DNA of 64,000 nt from an uncultured Porphyromonas sp. (GTDB taxonomy: Bacteria > Bacteroidota > Bacteroidia > Bacteroidales > Porphyromonadaceae). The position numbers were made by a program, and so were the translations under genes. Position 1 is the stretch's first letter. The number at the start of each line of letters is the position of its first letter. Below are positions 52,870 through 62,135 of the stretch, in pieces. Location of the stretch: the NCBI RefSeq assembly GCF_905372525.1, contig NZ_CAJPPN010000003.1:1-64000 (forward strand), given 5' to 3'. The notes below the pieces were generated by a model, which saw only the letters and a list, made by a program, of their open reading frames with translations, made no database searches and had not been told where the DNA came from.

Positions 52870-55599
52870 TTAGTGGGTAGGATATTCATCGAGTTCGAAG
52901 CGTAGATCTTCGGCGAACTCCCGCTGTACGGGGCTATTACTTTGCTCCCAGCTCTGTAGTTCATCGCTGGCTAGCACCTCAGCTCTCAGAGCTTCGTCTG
53001 CACGTCCCCATCGCTTCAGTAGGAGTAGGGCCGTGCGCTGTAGGGGGGTAGGATAGGGGAGCTCCGTGTCGGATAGTGTCACGAGGAGCTCTCGGAGCAG
53101 GAGTTCTCTCCAGCGAGGGGACTGGATAGCAAAGCCCTTAGAGACTTTGCGGGCTAGGGTCGTGAAGGCGATCGGTAGGAGATCATCCCAGCGCTGGGCT
53201 CGGTCGGTGAATATCCAGTCGAGTGCCCAGTAAGCAGCGTCGGGGATACGGTCGAAGAGGTTCTTCGCTAGGTAGTCCCTTAGTTCGGGATTGGAGAAGG
53301 AGGCAAGGGCCAGCTGTGTCGCTACCTCGTAGCTCACCCGCTCGGCAGGGTATATGAGCTGACCGATGATCTTTAGTTCGCGTACGTCTCGGCTCAAGAT
53401 ATAGCGAGCGAGGTCTTCGCTACGTGGTTGCTTCTCTGCTAAGCGAAGGATGTAGTCCAGCGTGAGCCCAAAGTTGATACCATAGTATAGCCCCTTGGAT
53501 CGCATCGAGGAGGCGATCTGTCCATCCATCGAATGGCGAAGCTTCCCACGGAGCTCCTTAGCCAGCTCTAGGGTCTCATCTGAGGGCTCTGGGTGGCGGA
53601 GCTCCTCTGCAGTCACGGGGTCAGAGGATAGTGTAGCATAGCAGTGGCTATAGCGAAGCATCTGCTCTGCATAGCCCTCGTCATAGTGCGCTACGACATC
53701 GGAGATCCCCCCGTCCTCATCATACACGAGCTCCAGCCTAGGATTGACGAAGCCCTTGTAGGGGGCTATGCCGAGGCGTGAATACCGAGCTAGTATCTCG
53801 GTGTGCAGCTCTGTATCTACTGCTATGGCATACTGCTCGACGAGTGTGCGTCCAGCCTCGTAGTCTCCCTCGCTCTTGATCCGCTGTACCTCTGCGAGAA
53901 GCTCTGCGAAGAGGGGGCGTAGGGCGGCATAGTTATGGATGATGAGCTCGAGCCCACGTAGCTCTAGGATACCTTCCTTCGCTCCACGCTCTAGGACGTA
54001 GCGTGCGATGAGAGCACGATTGCGCATGTGAGCCTCCTCCAGCTGATGGCCGGGGCGGATACGTACGAGCTGAGTAACAAGCCCATTCAGGAGGTAGCGA
54101 TAGTAGCAGGCCTTATAAGCCTCGTGGTCGGGGAGTAGCCCGAGCTCTATCAACCGCTTGTCTGCCATATAATATAGGGCAAAGAGGTCAGCACGAGCCT
54201 CCTCGAGCGTGGAGTGGTAAGCCCCAAGGGCATCTGCTGAGACCCCAGGGAGGAGTTGCCCAGAGCCGTGCCCAAGGCACTCGTGTAGGTCTGTGTGGAG
54301 GTGCTCTGTGACTCCCTCATATCGGGTAAGTAGGGCACGCACCTCTGGGTCGGGTACGAAGGCTTCGTCCATCCCGCTGTGCTGTGCAGCCCGATGATAG
54401 GCCTCATGGATGTTGTCTATCGTCACGGACTTGGATCCGTGGACGGCACGTATCCAGTCGGCATTGGGTAGGTTGATGCCGATCGGCGTCGCAGGGTAAG
54501 AGTCTCCTGCGAGCATGGCTACTGAGACTACGGTGGCGGAGACTCCTCGGGGGGAGGCCTTCTTGAAGCGTTCGTCTATGGGAGCGTGCTCCTCGAACCA
54601 TGCAGCCTCCCGACAGATCTTCTCCGTGCGTCTGCTGGCCTCGTGATCTCGGATATGCACTAGGCTCTCCCACATCCCCTTTGTTCCTAGGGGGTCGGTG
54701 TACACTTCGGTAAATCCATTGATGAAGTCTACCTCGGGTGTGGTGTCATTGACCCAAGCGATCGAGTAGCGGTTGTACTCGCTGAGGTCTCCTGTCTTGT
54801 AGTATTCCAGTAGGGCTAGGATCGTCTCCCTCTGGGCCTCACTCTCCGTGTAGGCTAGGGCAGCCTTTAGCTCTGTAGAGATACGGCTAAGGGCCTCACC
54901 ATAGAGCCCACCTATACGGTAGGTCTGCTCATAGAGTCTACCATCCTCGCTTCGTGCTAGACGGCTGTTGAGCCCTAGGGAAGGGGGAGCCTTGCGCTCT
55001 CGCTCGGAGAGAACCTCGTAGGCCTCTCGGTAGTAGGCCTCAGCCTCCTGCTGGGTCACTTGGTCGTCGTAGAAGTTGGCCGAGGAGGCACGCACGAGAT
55101 CCTCTGCCCCCGACTGTACGGTACGGCGGGGAGCTTGGCTCGGGTCGAAGATGAGGGCTAGTAGTCCCTCTAGCTCCTGCCCTCTGAAGCGTAGGAGCTG
55201 TCCCGTAGACTGCTGTACCTCCTCTAGGAGCTGTCGTAGGTAGCCCTCCGTGAAGTGTGGCTCGAACTTCTCTGACCCATAGTGGTGGTGAATACCCGAG
55301 GAGAACCATAGGCGGAAGAGGTACTCCTCTACGGCACGGAACTCTTCGCAGCTACGCTCCCCTCTACAATATAAGTATATGCCCTCGAAGAGCGCACGTA
55401 GGCGTAGCCCATAGCGACCATTCTGGTCAAAGGTGATGTCTCGCCCTAGTAGGGCGGCTCGGCTGAGGTGGTAGATGAAGAGCTTGCGCTCTAGGGGTAG
55501 ATCCTCGAAGCCCGGGATCTCGTAGCGTAGTATCTCTATATCGGCAAAGCGGGCTACGGAAGTGCCGCTTACGGATGGTCTTCTAGCGTCTGTATACAT
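52870..55599 (-). CDS. M49 (dipeptidyl-peptidase III family) metallopeptidase
   Basis: The 909-residue protein carries the M49 zinc motif HECLGHGSGQ (family form HELLGHGSG) at about 438-447 and the second zinc-ligand motif EEARADLFALYYM about 25 residues later. DPP III cuts dipeptides from the N-termini of oligopeptides. There is no clear signal peptide, so a cytoplasmic location is likely. The roughly 200-residue C-terminal extension beyond the catalytic core resembles the longer Bacteroidota form. Orthologues are sometimes mislabelled dihydrofolate reductase. It is co-directional with and close to the sialidase gene. Confidence 0.9.
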   Translation of the reverse strand: MYTDARRPSVSGTSVARFADIEILRYEIPGFEDLPLERKLFIYHLSRAALLGRDITFDQNGRYGLRLRALFEGIYLYCRGERSCEEFRAVEEYLFRLWFSSGIHHHYGSEKFEPHFTEGYLRQLLEEVQQSTGQLLRFRGQELEGLLALIFDPSQAPRRTVQSGAEDLVRASSANFYDDQVTQQEAEAYYREAYEVLSERERKAPPSLGLNSRLARSEDGRLYEQTYRIGGLYGEALSRISTELKAALAYTESEAQRETILALLEYYKTGDLSEYNRYSIAWVNDTTPEVDFINGFTEVYTDPLGTKGMWESLVHIRDHEASRRTEKICREAAWFEEHAPIDERFKKASPRGVSATVVSVAMLAGDSYPATPIGINLPNADWIRAVHGSKSVTIDNIHEAYHRAAQHSGMDEAFVPDPEVRALLTRYEGVTEHLHTDLHECLGHGSGQLLPGVSADALGAYHSTLEEARADLFALYYMADKRLIELGLLPDHEAYKACYYRYLLNGLVTQLVRIRPGHQLEEAHMRNRALIARYVLERGAKEGILELRGLELIIHNYAALRPLFAELLAEVQRIKSEGDYEAGRTLVEQYAIAVDTELHTEILARYSRLGIAPYKGFVNPRLELVYDEDGGISDVVAHYDEGYAEQMLRYSHCYATLSSDPVTAEELRHPEPSDETLELAKELRGKLRHSMDGQIASSMRSKGLYYGINFGLTLDYILRLAEKQPRSEDLARYILSRDVRELKIIGQLIYPAERVSYEVATQLALASFSNPELRDYLAKNLFDRIPDAAYWALDWIFTDRAQRWDDLLPIAFTTLARKVSKGFAIQSPRWRELLLRELLVTLSDTELPYPTPLQRTALLLLKRWGRADEALRAEVLASDELQSWEQSNSPVQREFAEDLRFELDEYPTH

Positions 55600-55669
55600 T
55601 GATAGATTGTACTTAGTCTGCTGTCTCCTAGTCCAAAGGGTGAATAGGAGTAAAGGGCATTATGCCACA

Positions 55670-55677
55670 CAAAGATA
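55670..55677 (-). promoter_or_regulatory. Putative -7 box of M49 peptidase gene
   Basis: TATCTTTG on the minus strand, about 70 bp upstream of ATG 55599. Confidence 0.55.
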
Positions 55678-56330
55678 CCGAAAAGCCCAACGCCTGCCCA
55701 ATCTCCATCCCGTCAGAGCGATGCCTATCCCCTCTCTTCTGCATTCCCCTCTCTTAGCTACTCAGGGGAGATGATCCTTGGGTTTTAATATCTGGAACGC
55801 CTAAACGTTATCCGTTGGGATACACGCATATGAGATAGCCCTACAGAGGTGATACTTAGAGCGAGGTTGTGTACCCGTGTGTACACTGTTGTGTACACGC
55901 GTGTATACAACAGTGTACACGTGTGTATACCTTTTCGTCCTAGGTAGTGAGTGTGTACTGCTTGATTTTACGCCTAGGATACAGGTCTTTATATCTTCGA
56001 TCTACGCTTCCCGACCCCTTGACTCCCGACCTCTATATGATCACACGCACGAGCCCTCCCCATCTCCTACCCAGACCCTCTCGCTCTTCCCCCCGTACTT
56101 GCCTCTCCATCCCCCCACCTCTCTCCTCCTTCGTCCACCTGAGAGCTGTTCCCTACTTGGGAGAGTTCCCCGTTCCCATTGGAGGGGGGCGAGTATGGGA
56201 AGAGCCATACTTGGGGCTTAAGGTCGTCGGAGGGTGATCGTGGGGGAGAGGAAAATGGGGCGATGGGGAAGTTGAAATCACCGATTATTCTATTTATCCT
56301 AGAGAGTTAGGCTATGAATACGATTATTCT
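55678..56330. other. Divergent intergenic region with palindrome array E
   Basis: About 650 bp between the divergent M49 peptidase and mce genes. It has array E (55869-55930) with its conserved flank from about 55790, and a pyrimidine-rich stretch around 56050-56140. The open frames here cross the array and low-complexity sequence and are not supported as genes. Confidence 0.6.
55869..55930. repeat. Triple 18-bp palindrome array, copy E
   Basis: Dyads at 55869-55886, 55891-55908 and 55913-55930 with spacers TGTT and AACA; exact 22-bp period. The left flank, with CCCTACAGAGG and TACTTAGAGCG, matches the flank of array D read on the other strand. Confidence 0.9.
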
Positions 56331-56338
56331 TACTTTTG
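56331..56338 (+). promoter_or_regulatory. Putative -7 box of mce
   Basis: TACTTTTG matches TAnnTTTG, 63 bp upstream of ATG 56402. Confidence 0.55.
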
Positions 56339-56401
56339 TAGCACAATCTTGGTGAGGGAAAGCCCCCCACCATAAACATATCAATTCAAGCAAGAAGAGC
56401 T

Positions 56402-56815
56402 ATGAACCTCTCACACATCGAACATCTTGGGATCGCTGTCAAGAGTATCGAAGAGTCCCTGCCCTACTACGAAGGTGTACTTGGGCTAAAGTGCTACAAC
56501 ATCGAGGAAGTCGCAGACCAGAAGGTCAAGACGGCCTTCCTACGTGTCGGGCAGACGAAGATCGAGCTACTCGAGGCTACCTCCCCCGATAGCACCATCG
56601 CTAAGTTCATCGAGAAGCGTGGCGAAGGTATTCACCACATCGCTTTCGCTGTACCCAATACGGACGAAGCTCTACAGGAAGTAGCAGAGAAGGGTGTCCA
56701 GCTGATCGACAAGCACTCCCGCAAGGGCGCAGAAGGACTTAACATCGGCTTCCTTCATCCCAAGAGTACACTCGGTGTACTCACCGAACTGTGTGATAGC
56801 CGCGACGTGAAGTAA
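56402..56815 (+). CDS. Methylmalonyl-CoA epimerase
   Basis: The 137-residue vicinal-oxygen-chelate protein interconverts (R)- and (S)-methylmalonyl-CoA. The metal-site pattern is visible: HIEHLGIAVKSIEESLPYYE at the start, KIELLEATSPDS in the middle, GEGIHHIAFAV and a C-terminal TLGVLTELCD. It links the mutase product to the decarboxylase genes immediately downstream. A strong terminator-like structure lies between it and mmdA, so expression may be partly uncoupled. Confidence 0.96.
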   Translation: MNLSHIEHLGIAVKSIEESLPYYEGVLGLKCYNIEEVADQKVKTAFLRVGQTKIELLEATSPDSTIAKFIEKRGEGIHHIAFAVPNTDEALQEVAEKGVQLIDKHSRKGAEGLNIGFLHPKSTLGVLTELCDSRDVK

Positions 56816-56838
56816 GGCCTAGCGCAATGACGAGTATA

Positions 56839-56908
56839 GGGACCATAGAGGTGTCTGAGACCACTCCCCCAAGGGGGGGAGAGCGGTACGGGGCACCTCT
56901 ATTGTCCC
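56839..56908 (+). terminator. Terminator or attenuator between mce and mmdA
   Basis: GGGAC-N3-AGAGGTG pairs with CACCTCT-N3-GTCCC across 56839-56908, followed by TTTCTTTTT. It could stop or reduce read-through into the decarboxylase operon. Confidence 0.65.
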
Positions 56909-56949
56909 TTTCTTTTTACCAACGATAGCAACGACTAATAGCTAATAAT

Positions 56950-58503
56950 ATGAGTGTTCAACTAGAGAAAATCAAGGAGCTCATCCAGCTCCGCGCCACA
57001 GCTCATCTCGGTGGTGGGCAGAAGCGTATCGATAGCCAGCATCAGAAGGGTAAGTTCACGGCACGTGAGCGTATCAACATGCTTCTGGATGAGGGTAGCT
57101 TCGACGAGATCGATACGTTCGTGCTACACCGCTCGACCAACTTCGGTATCGACAAGACCAAGTTCCTCGGGGACGGTGTCGTCACGGGCTCGGGTACGAT
57201 CGATGGCCGTCTGGTCTATGTCTTCGCTCAGGACTTCACTGTCTTCGGTGGAGCACTCTCGGAGATGCTTGCCTCCAAGATCTGCAAGGTCATGAAGCTC
57301 GCTATGGAGATGGGAGCGCCTGTGATCGGCCTCAACGACTCGGGTGGTGCTCGTATCCAGGAGGGGATCAATGCCCTCAGTGGTTATGGTGACATCTTCC
57401 AGAACAACATCCTTGCCTCCGGTGTCATACCTCAGATCTCTGCTATCTTCGGTCCCTGCGCCGGTGGTGCTGTGTATTCGCCTGCCCTCACGGACTTCAA
57501 TATCATGAGCAAGGGCACGAGCTACATGTTCCTCACTGGTCCAAAGGTCGTCAAGACCGTAACGGGCGAAGACGTCACGCAGGAGCAGCTCGGCGGTGCT
57601 AGCGTACACGCCTCTAAGAGCGGTGTCGCACACTTCGCCGTAGACAACGAAGAGGAAGGTATCCGCCTAATCCGTCACCTGCTCTCCTTCATCCCTCAGA
57701 ACAATATGGAGGATGCACCATGCGTAGAGCCTACAGATGCTATCGACCGCGTAGATGACGCTCTGAATGAGATCATCCCTGATCAGCCTAACAAGGGCTA
57801 CAACATGTATGAGGTCATCGGTACGATCGTTGATAATGGCGAGTTCCTCGAGATCCATCGTGACTGGGCTAAGAACATCATCATCGGCTTCGCTCGCTTC
57901 AATGGGCAGAGTGTCGGTATCGTAGCTAACCAGCCTATGGTGATGGCCGGTGCACTAGATAGCAATGCCTCTCGTAAGGCTGCTCGCTTCGTGCGCTTCT
58001 GTGACGCCTTCAATATTCCTCTAGTTACCCTCGTCGATGTGCCAGGCTTCCTCCCAGGTACCGGCCAGGAGTACAACGGGGTCATCGTCCACGGTGCTAA
58101 GCTCCTCTACGCGTACGGGGAAGCTACCGTACCTAAGATCACCGTCACGCTCCGTAAGTCCTACGGTGGTGCCTACATCGTGATGAGCTCTAAGCATCTA
58201 CGCTCTGACGTAAACCTCGCTTGGCCCTCTGCAGAGATCGCCGTCATGGGGCCTGCTGGTGCCGTAGAGGTTATCTTCGCTAAGGAAGTCGCCGCTGCTG
58301 AGAACCCCGCAGAGGCTGCAGCACAGAAGGAAGAAGAATACCGCAAGGCATTCGCTAACCCCTACAACGCAGCTTCCTATGGCTTCATGGATGATGTCAT
58401 CGAGCCACGTAATACGCGCTTCCGCATCATCCGAGCCCTCGAGCAGCTCCGTACAAAGAAGCAGATCAACCCAGCTAAGAAGCACGACAACCTACCCCTC
58501 TAG
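56950..58503 (+). CDS. Methylmalonyl-CoA decarboxylase alpha subunit (carboxyltransferase)
   Basis: The 517-residue biotin-dependent carboxyltransferase takes the carboxyl group from methylmalonyl-CoA to biotin. Crotonase-like halves are visible: the N-half has [28 protein letters not shown] (quoted in part) and [11 protein letters not shown], the C-half has [17 protein letters not shown] and [13 protein letters not shown]. It is equally similar to propionyl-CoA carboxylase beta chains, but the adjacent Na+-pump subunits fix it as decarboxylase alpha. It is the first of five genes with 7-42 bp spacers. Confidence 0.95.
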   Translation: MSVQLEKIKELIQLRATAHLGGGQKRIDSQHQKGKFTARERINMLLDEGSFDEIDTFVLHRSTNFGIDKTKFLGDGVVTGSGTIDGRLVYVFAQDFTVFGGALSEMLASKICKVMKLAMEMGAPVIGLNDSGGARIQEGINALSGYGDIFQNNILASGVIPQISAIFGPCAGGAVYSPALTDFNIMSKGTSYMFLTGPKVVKTVTGEDVTQEQLGGASVHASKSGVAHFAVDNEEEGIRLIRHLLSFIPQNNMEDAPCVEPTDAIDRVDDALNEIIPDQPNKGYNMYEVIGTIVDNGEFLEIHRDWAKNIIIGFARFNGQSVGIVANQPMVMAGALDSNASRKAARFVRFCDAFNIPLVTLVDVPGFLPGTGQEYNGVIVHGAKLLYAYGEATVPKITVTLRKSYGGAYIVMSSKHLRSDVNLAWPSAEIAVMGPAGAVEVIFAKEVAAAENPAEAAAQKEEEYRKAFANPYNAASYGFMDDVIEPRNTRFRIIRALEQLRTKKQINPAKKHDNLPL

Positions 58504-58545
58504 TATGGGCACTAGCCGTGCATAGTCATCCAACGCTACACTAGC

Positions 58546-59046
58546 ATGAATACCGCTCGTCTTCTCACGCTATCTGTTGGCCTCCTCTCGGGGATGGCCA
58601 CGGATATCGTGTGGGCTCAGAGTAAGCCGACTGAGCTTCCCGAAAAGGTTCTCCGCCTGCAGGAGCAGGATCCCGCAGGTCTCATCATGACCTTCACGGC
58701 CGTACTTGTCGTCTTCGCCGCCTTGGTGATGCTTGTCCTTGTCTTCCGGCTCCTAGGTAGGTTCTTCGAGACCACCAAGGCACCTGCGCAGGCTTCGACA
58801 GCACCAGCACGTCCCGCCTCTGTATCGACCGCTTCCTCTCAGCCCTCTGGTGAGGCTCTAGTGGCTATCTCTCTAGCTCTACAGCAGAGCCTAGGGGGAG
58901 CACCATCGGAGGTAGCTGCCGCTATCTCACTCGCCCTGCGCAGTGAGCTAGAGCAGCATGACGCTGAGAGCTACGTCCTGACGATCCGTCATAGGCCGAC
59001 CCAGTGGAACGCCCGTATCCAAGGCACACAACGTCGCTATAAATAA
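58546..59046 (+). CDS. Methylmalonyl-CoA decarboxylase delta (OadG-like) subunit
   Basis: The 166-residue protein has a signal-like N-terminus, one strong transmembrane helix (about 45-70) with ITF-type start, an Ala/Pro/Ser linker, and a C-terminal domain (about 105-160) ending ESYVLTIRHRPTQW. OadG-like subunits help assemble the membrane complex. Its C-terminal domain contains two similar ISLAL segments and closely resembles the 58-residue protein encoded just downstream, the same relationship as between delta and epsilon subunits of the Veillonella enzyme. Confidence 0.9.
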   Translation: MNTARLLTLSVGLLSGMATDIVWAQSKPTELPEKVLRLQEQDPAGLIMTFTAVLVVFAALVMLVLVFRLLGRFFETTKAPAQASTAPARPASVSTASSQPSGEALVAISLALQQSLGGAPSEVAAAISLALRSELEQHDAESYVLTIRHRPTQWNARIQGTQRRYK

Positions 59047-59064
59047 TCATCGATAACCCCCAAT

Positions 59065-59241
59065 ATGCAACAGGAACCGAACCTCAAGGAAGTATTCGCC
59101 GCAATCTCCTATGCTCTACACGAAGAGCTCGGCAAGCACCTCCACGATCAGGAATCCTACGTCCTGACTATCAAGCGTGGCGTAGTCCCCTCCCCATGGA
59201 GCACTAAGAGCCAAACGATGCGTCAGCTCCCTTCCCGATAG
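59065..59241 (+). CDS. Methylmalonyl-CoA decarboxylase epsilon-like small subunit
   Basis: A 58-residue frame from ATG 59065 to TAG 59241 that is easy to miss because of its size. It contains FAAISYALHEELG and ESYVLTIKRG, aligning with the C-terminal domain of the OadG-like protein (AAAISLALRSELE and ESYVLTIRHR). In the Veillonella complex the epsilon subunit is about 55 residues and homologous to the C-terminus of delta, which fits exactly. It lies 18 bp after mmdD and 34 bp before the biotin carrier gene. Assignment is by position and paralogy. Confidence 0.85.
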   Translation: MQQEPNLKEVFAAISYALHEELGKHLHDQESYVLTIKRGVVPSPWSTKSQTMRQLPSR

Positions 59242-59275
59242 TTCAATCCCCATAGCAAATCAAACACTCACACAT

Positions 59276-59761
59276 ATGAAAGAGTACAAGTATAAGATCA
59301 ATGGCAACGAGTACAGCGTAGCCATCATCGACCTCGAAGGTAACACGGCTGCAGTCGAAGTAAACGGCGTCTCCTACAAGGTAGACATCCTCACCGAAGG
59401 CTTCACCGCAGCGCCTGCACGCCCCGCAGCTAAGCCCGCTGCACCCGCCGCTCCTGCTGCCCCCGCACCCGCAGCTGCTAAGCCCGCAGCACCACAGCCT
59501 ATCGCCCCCGCAGCTGCCCCCGCAGCAGAGCCTGCACCTGCAGGTAAGGGTACGGCCGTACAGTCACCGCTGCCAGGTGTCATCCTCGACATCAAGGTCG
59601 CTGTCGGTGACACCGTCAAGGCTGGTCAGACGGTGGCTATCCTAGAGGCTATGAAGATGGAGAACAGCATCAACGCAGAGTGCGATGGTGTGATCACGGC
59701 CATCAAGGTAGCTAAGGGGGATAACATCCTCGAAGGCTCTGATATCGTTATCATAGGTTAG
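59276..59761 (+). CDS. Biotin carrier (gamma) subunit of the decarboxylase
   Basis: The 161-residue biotinyl-lipoyl protein has an N-terminal folded segment (about 1-45), an Ala/Pro-rich flexible linker (about 46-92) and a C-terminal biotinyl domain (about 93-161). The biotinylation site is EAMKMEN with Lys127. The swinging arm carries the carboxyl group from the alpha subunit to the membrane beta subunit. It starts 7 bp before the beta-subunit gene. Confidence 0.97.
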   Translation: MKEYKYKINGNEYSVAIIDLEGNTAAVEVNGVSYKVDILTEGFTAAPARPAAKPAAPAAPAAPAPAAAKPAAPQPIAPAAAPAAEPAPAGKGTAVQSPLPGVILDIKVAVGDTVKAGQTVAILEAMKMENSINAECDGVITAIKVAKGDNILEGSDIVIIG

Positions 59762-59768
59762 TCTAGCT

Positions 59769-60920
59769 ATGTCCTTCTGGGGCTTTCTGGTCGAGAATAT
59801 GCAGACGTTCTATTCCTTCACGGGAATAGCGAATGCGACGATGGGACACCTCATCATGATCTTGGTGGGGCTGCTCTTCATCTTCTTGGCTATCAAATAT
59901 GAGTTTGAGCCTCTCCTCCTCATCCCCATCGGCTTCGGTATGCTCATCGGGAACATACCGATGCTCAATGGGATGCAGGTAGGTATCTACGAAGAAGGAT
60001 CTGTCCTCAATATCCTCTACCAAGGGGTACGTCAGGGGTGGTATCCTCCCCTGATCTTCCTGGGTATCGGAGCGATGACAGACTTCACGGCTCTTATCTC
60101 TAACCCCAAGCTCATGCTCGTAGGAGCAGCAGCGCAGTTCGGTATCTTCGCCGCCTACATGACTGCTCTACAGCTAGGCTTCACGCCCCCCGAGGCTGGA
60201 GCTATCGGTATCATCGGAGGTGCAGATGGCCCTACAGCTATCTTCCTCTCCAATAGACTGGCTCCACACCTCCTAGGTGCTATCGCTGTGTCGGCTTACT
60301 CCTACATGGCTCTTGTACCTGTGATACAGCCCCCCTTCATGCGTCTACTGACGACGAAGAAGGAGCGTGTCATGCGTATGAAGCGTCCTCGTCAAGTATC
60401 CCAGACTGAGAAGATCATCTTCCCGATCGCAGGGCTACTCCTTACGACGATGCTTGTACCACCAGCACTGCCTCTACTGGGGATGCTCTTCTTTGGCAAT
60501 ATCCTTCGTGAGAGTGGTGTGACCAAGAGACTCGCTGATACGGCTAAGGGACCTCTGATCGATACTATCACGATCCTCCTCGGAGTCACGGTCGGTGCCT
60601 CTACGCAGGCGACGGAGTTCCTCACGGGAGACTCTGTGCTGATCTTCGGCCTCGGTGCCTTCTCCTTCGTTATCGCTACGTGTAGTGGGGTGCTCTTTGT
60701 GAAGTTCTTCAACCTCTTCCTCAAGCCAGAGAACAAGCTCAATCCACTCATCGGTAATGCAGGTGTATCCGCCGTCCCCGACTCTGCCCGTATCTCACAG
60801 ACTCTCGGTCTCGAGTATGACCCTACGAACTACCTCCTCATGCATGCCATGGGGCCTAATGTCGCAGGGGTGATCGGGTCGGCTGTCGCAGCAGGTATCC
60901 TACTTAGCTTCCTAGCGTAG
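59769..60920 (+). CDS. Na+-translocating decarboxylase beta subunit
   Basis: The 383-residue integral membrane protein decarboxylates carboxybiotin and exports Na+. About ten hydrophobic segments are visible. Conserved family motifs are IGIIGGADGPTAIFLSNRLAP, whose Asp is functionally essential in the family, and GNAGVSAVPDSARISQ. It closes the operon; a strong terminator lies at 60968-61011. With the upstream alpha, gamma, delta and epsilon-like subunits it makes a complete sodium-pumping decarboxylase. Confidence 0.97.
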   Translation: MSFWGFLVENMQTFYSFTGIANATMGHLIMILVGLLFIFLAIKYEFEPLLLIPIGFGMLIGNIPMLNGMQVGIYEEGSVLNILYQGVRQGWYPPLIFLGIGAMTDFTALISNPKLMLVGAAAQFGIFAAYMTALQLGFTPPEAGAIGIIGGADGPTAIFLSNRLAPHLLGAIAVSAYSYMALVPVIQPPFMRLLTTKKERVMRMKRPRQVSQTEKIIFPIAGLLLTTMLVPPALPLLGMLFFGNILRESGVTKRLADTAKGPLIDTITILLGVTVGASTQATEFLTGDSVLIFGLGAFSFVIATCSGVLFVKFFNLFLKPENKLNPLIGNAGVSAVPDSARISQTLGLEYDPTNYLLMHAMGPNVAGVIGSAVAAGILLSFLA

Positions 60921-60967
60921 GGACTCTCTGTGTAGACTTGTACCCTCATAGATACCTTACTCTCGTC

Positions 60968-61011
60968 CCTTCCCCATGCCTGGTCTTCTCGGGCATGGGG
61001 AAGGCCTTTTT
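60968..61011 (+). terminator. Rho-independent terminator of mmd operon
   Basis: Perfect 13-bp stem CCTTCCCCATGCC / GGCATGGGGAAGG with an 11-nt loop, followed by CCTTTTTA. Confidence 0.9.
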
Positions 61012-61133
61012 AGGCTATCGGCTCTGTGGTAATAGGCGCCTCCTATGATAGCTGGTGCCAGTGATGAAGTTATTGAGCCCGACCTATTACTTCCTTAGTT
61101 CTCCTGAGTAGGAAACTTCTATGGAGGAATAGC

Positions 61134-61141
61134 TATATTTG
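61134..61141 (+). promoter_or_regulatory. Putative -7 box of CsgG cluster
   Basis: TATATTTG matches TAnnTTTG, 29 bp upstream of ATG 61171. Confidence 0.55.
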
Positions 61142-61170
61142 CTCCAAAGAAACTATCCCAAATTCGTATA

Positions 61171-62109
61171 GTGAACATGAAACCAATCAGAGCAGTACTA
61201 CTTATGCTTACCCTCCTCCCATGGGTGAGCATAACGACCCTGAGAGCACAGGAGCCCACCCGAGTGATCGCTCAGCAGGGTGTAGAGCAACAGCCTATCC
61301 AACGTCGAGGCCTCAAGTGGAAGGTAGCCGTAGGGCGATTCTCCAATGAAACCTATTATGGCAAGGGGATCTTCTACAACCGAGCTAATGATCCAATGGC
61401 CAAGCAGGCACTGGATATCTTGGTGGCAAAGTTGAGTGCTTCGGGCAAGTTCATCCTACTAGAACGTAGTGACATGGACAAGATCGCAGCTGAGCTAAGA
61501 AACAATCCCCAGCAAAAGGTGGGAGCTGACTACCTCATCCTAGGTTCGATTACCGAATATGGACGTAAGATCGTTGGTAAGGAAGGGGTCTTCACTTCAG
61601 AGAAGAAGCAGATCGTAGAGGCAGGTGTCAGTATTCGTATTGTCGATGTCTCGACAGGGCTAGTTATCTACTCCGAGGAAGCTAAGGGGCATGCCGAGAC
61701 GACGAGCCGTAGCACCCTAGGCCTTGGAGGGAAAGCTGGCTATGACGCTACGCTCAGCGACAAGGCCATCTCTGGAGCTATTGACCAACTCGTAGAGAAT
61801 ATCATCAATAAGTGTACGGATAGGCCTTGGCGTACCTACGTGATCAATGCCGATGAGGATGGAGTAATTCTCGCAGGAGGTGCTACCCAGGGGATCAAGG
61901 TCGGGGATACCTTCACCGTATATAAGCGGGGTAAGAAGGTGACGAACCCTCAGACAGGGACTACCTTTGAGCTCGAAGGCAAGCCGGTGGCTCAGGTGCG
62001 CGTGCAGAGCCTAGCTGGCGATACTCCAGAGACAGAATACTCCATCGTTGAGTTCGTATCAGGTGCCCTAGACAACACGGCTCTCGACACCTACTACGTA
62101 CAGCCATAG
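61171..62109 (+). CDS. CsgG/HfaB-family protein
   Basis: The 312-residue exported protein has a signal peptide (about 1-27, ending LRAQ) but no lipobox, unlike E. coli CsgG. The CsgG-like domain spans about 48-215: KWKVAVGRFSNETYYG, then LVAKLSASGKFILLERSDMDKI, ADYLILGSITEYGRK and VDVSTGLVIYSEEAKG. A C-terminal region (about 225-312) with DTFTVYKRGKKV follows. CsgG forms an outer-membrane secretion pore for curli; no curli subunit is present here. It heads a four-gene cluster with three lipoproteins. Confidence 0.88.
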   Translation: MNMKPIRAVLLMLTLLPWVSITTLRAQEPTRVIAQQGVEQQPIQRRGLKWKVAVGRFSNETYYGKGIFYNRANDPMAKQALDILVAKLSASGKFILLERSDMDKIAAELRNNPQQKVGADYLILGSITEYGRKIVGKEGVFTSEKKQIVEAGVSIRIVDVSTGLVIYSEEAKGHAETTSRSTLGLGGKAGYDATLSDKAISGAIDQLVENIINKCTDRPWRTYVINADEDGVILAGGATQGIKVGDTFTVYKRGKKVTNPQTGTTFELEGKPVAQVRVQSLAGDTPETEYSIVEFVSGALDNTALDTYYVQP

Positions 62110-62135
62110 TCTAACCCTTCTATCAGCTTACTATC

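Noticed and set aside
55877..56221. 114-codon frame across palindrome array E
   Set aside because: Starts in the repeat (Cys/Thr/Val/Tyr-rich peptide) and continues through Pro/Ser/Leu low-complexity sequence; similar peptides arise at arrays B and C in different frames, showing they are translations of repeats.
57124..57633. 169-codon minus-strand open frame inside mmdA
   Set aside because: Antisense to the carboxyltransferase gene; low-complexity charged product and no promoter.
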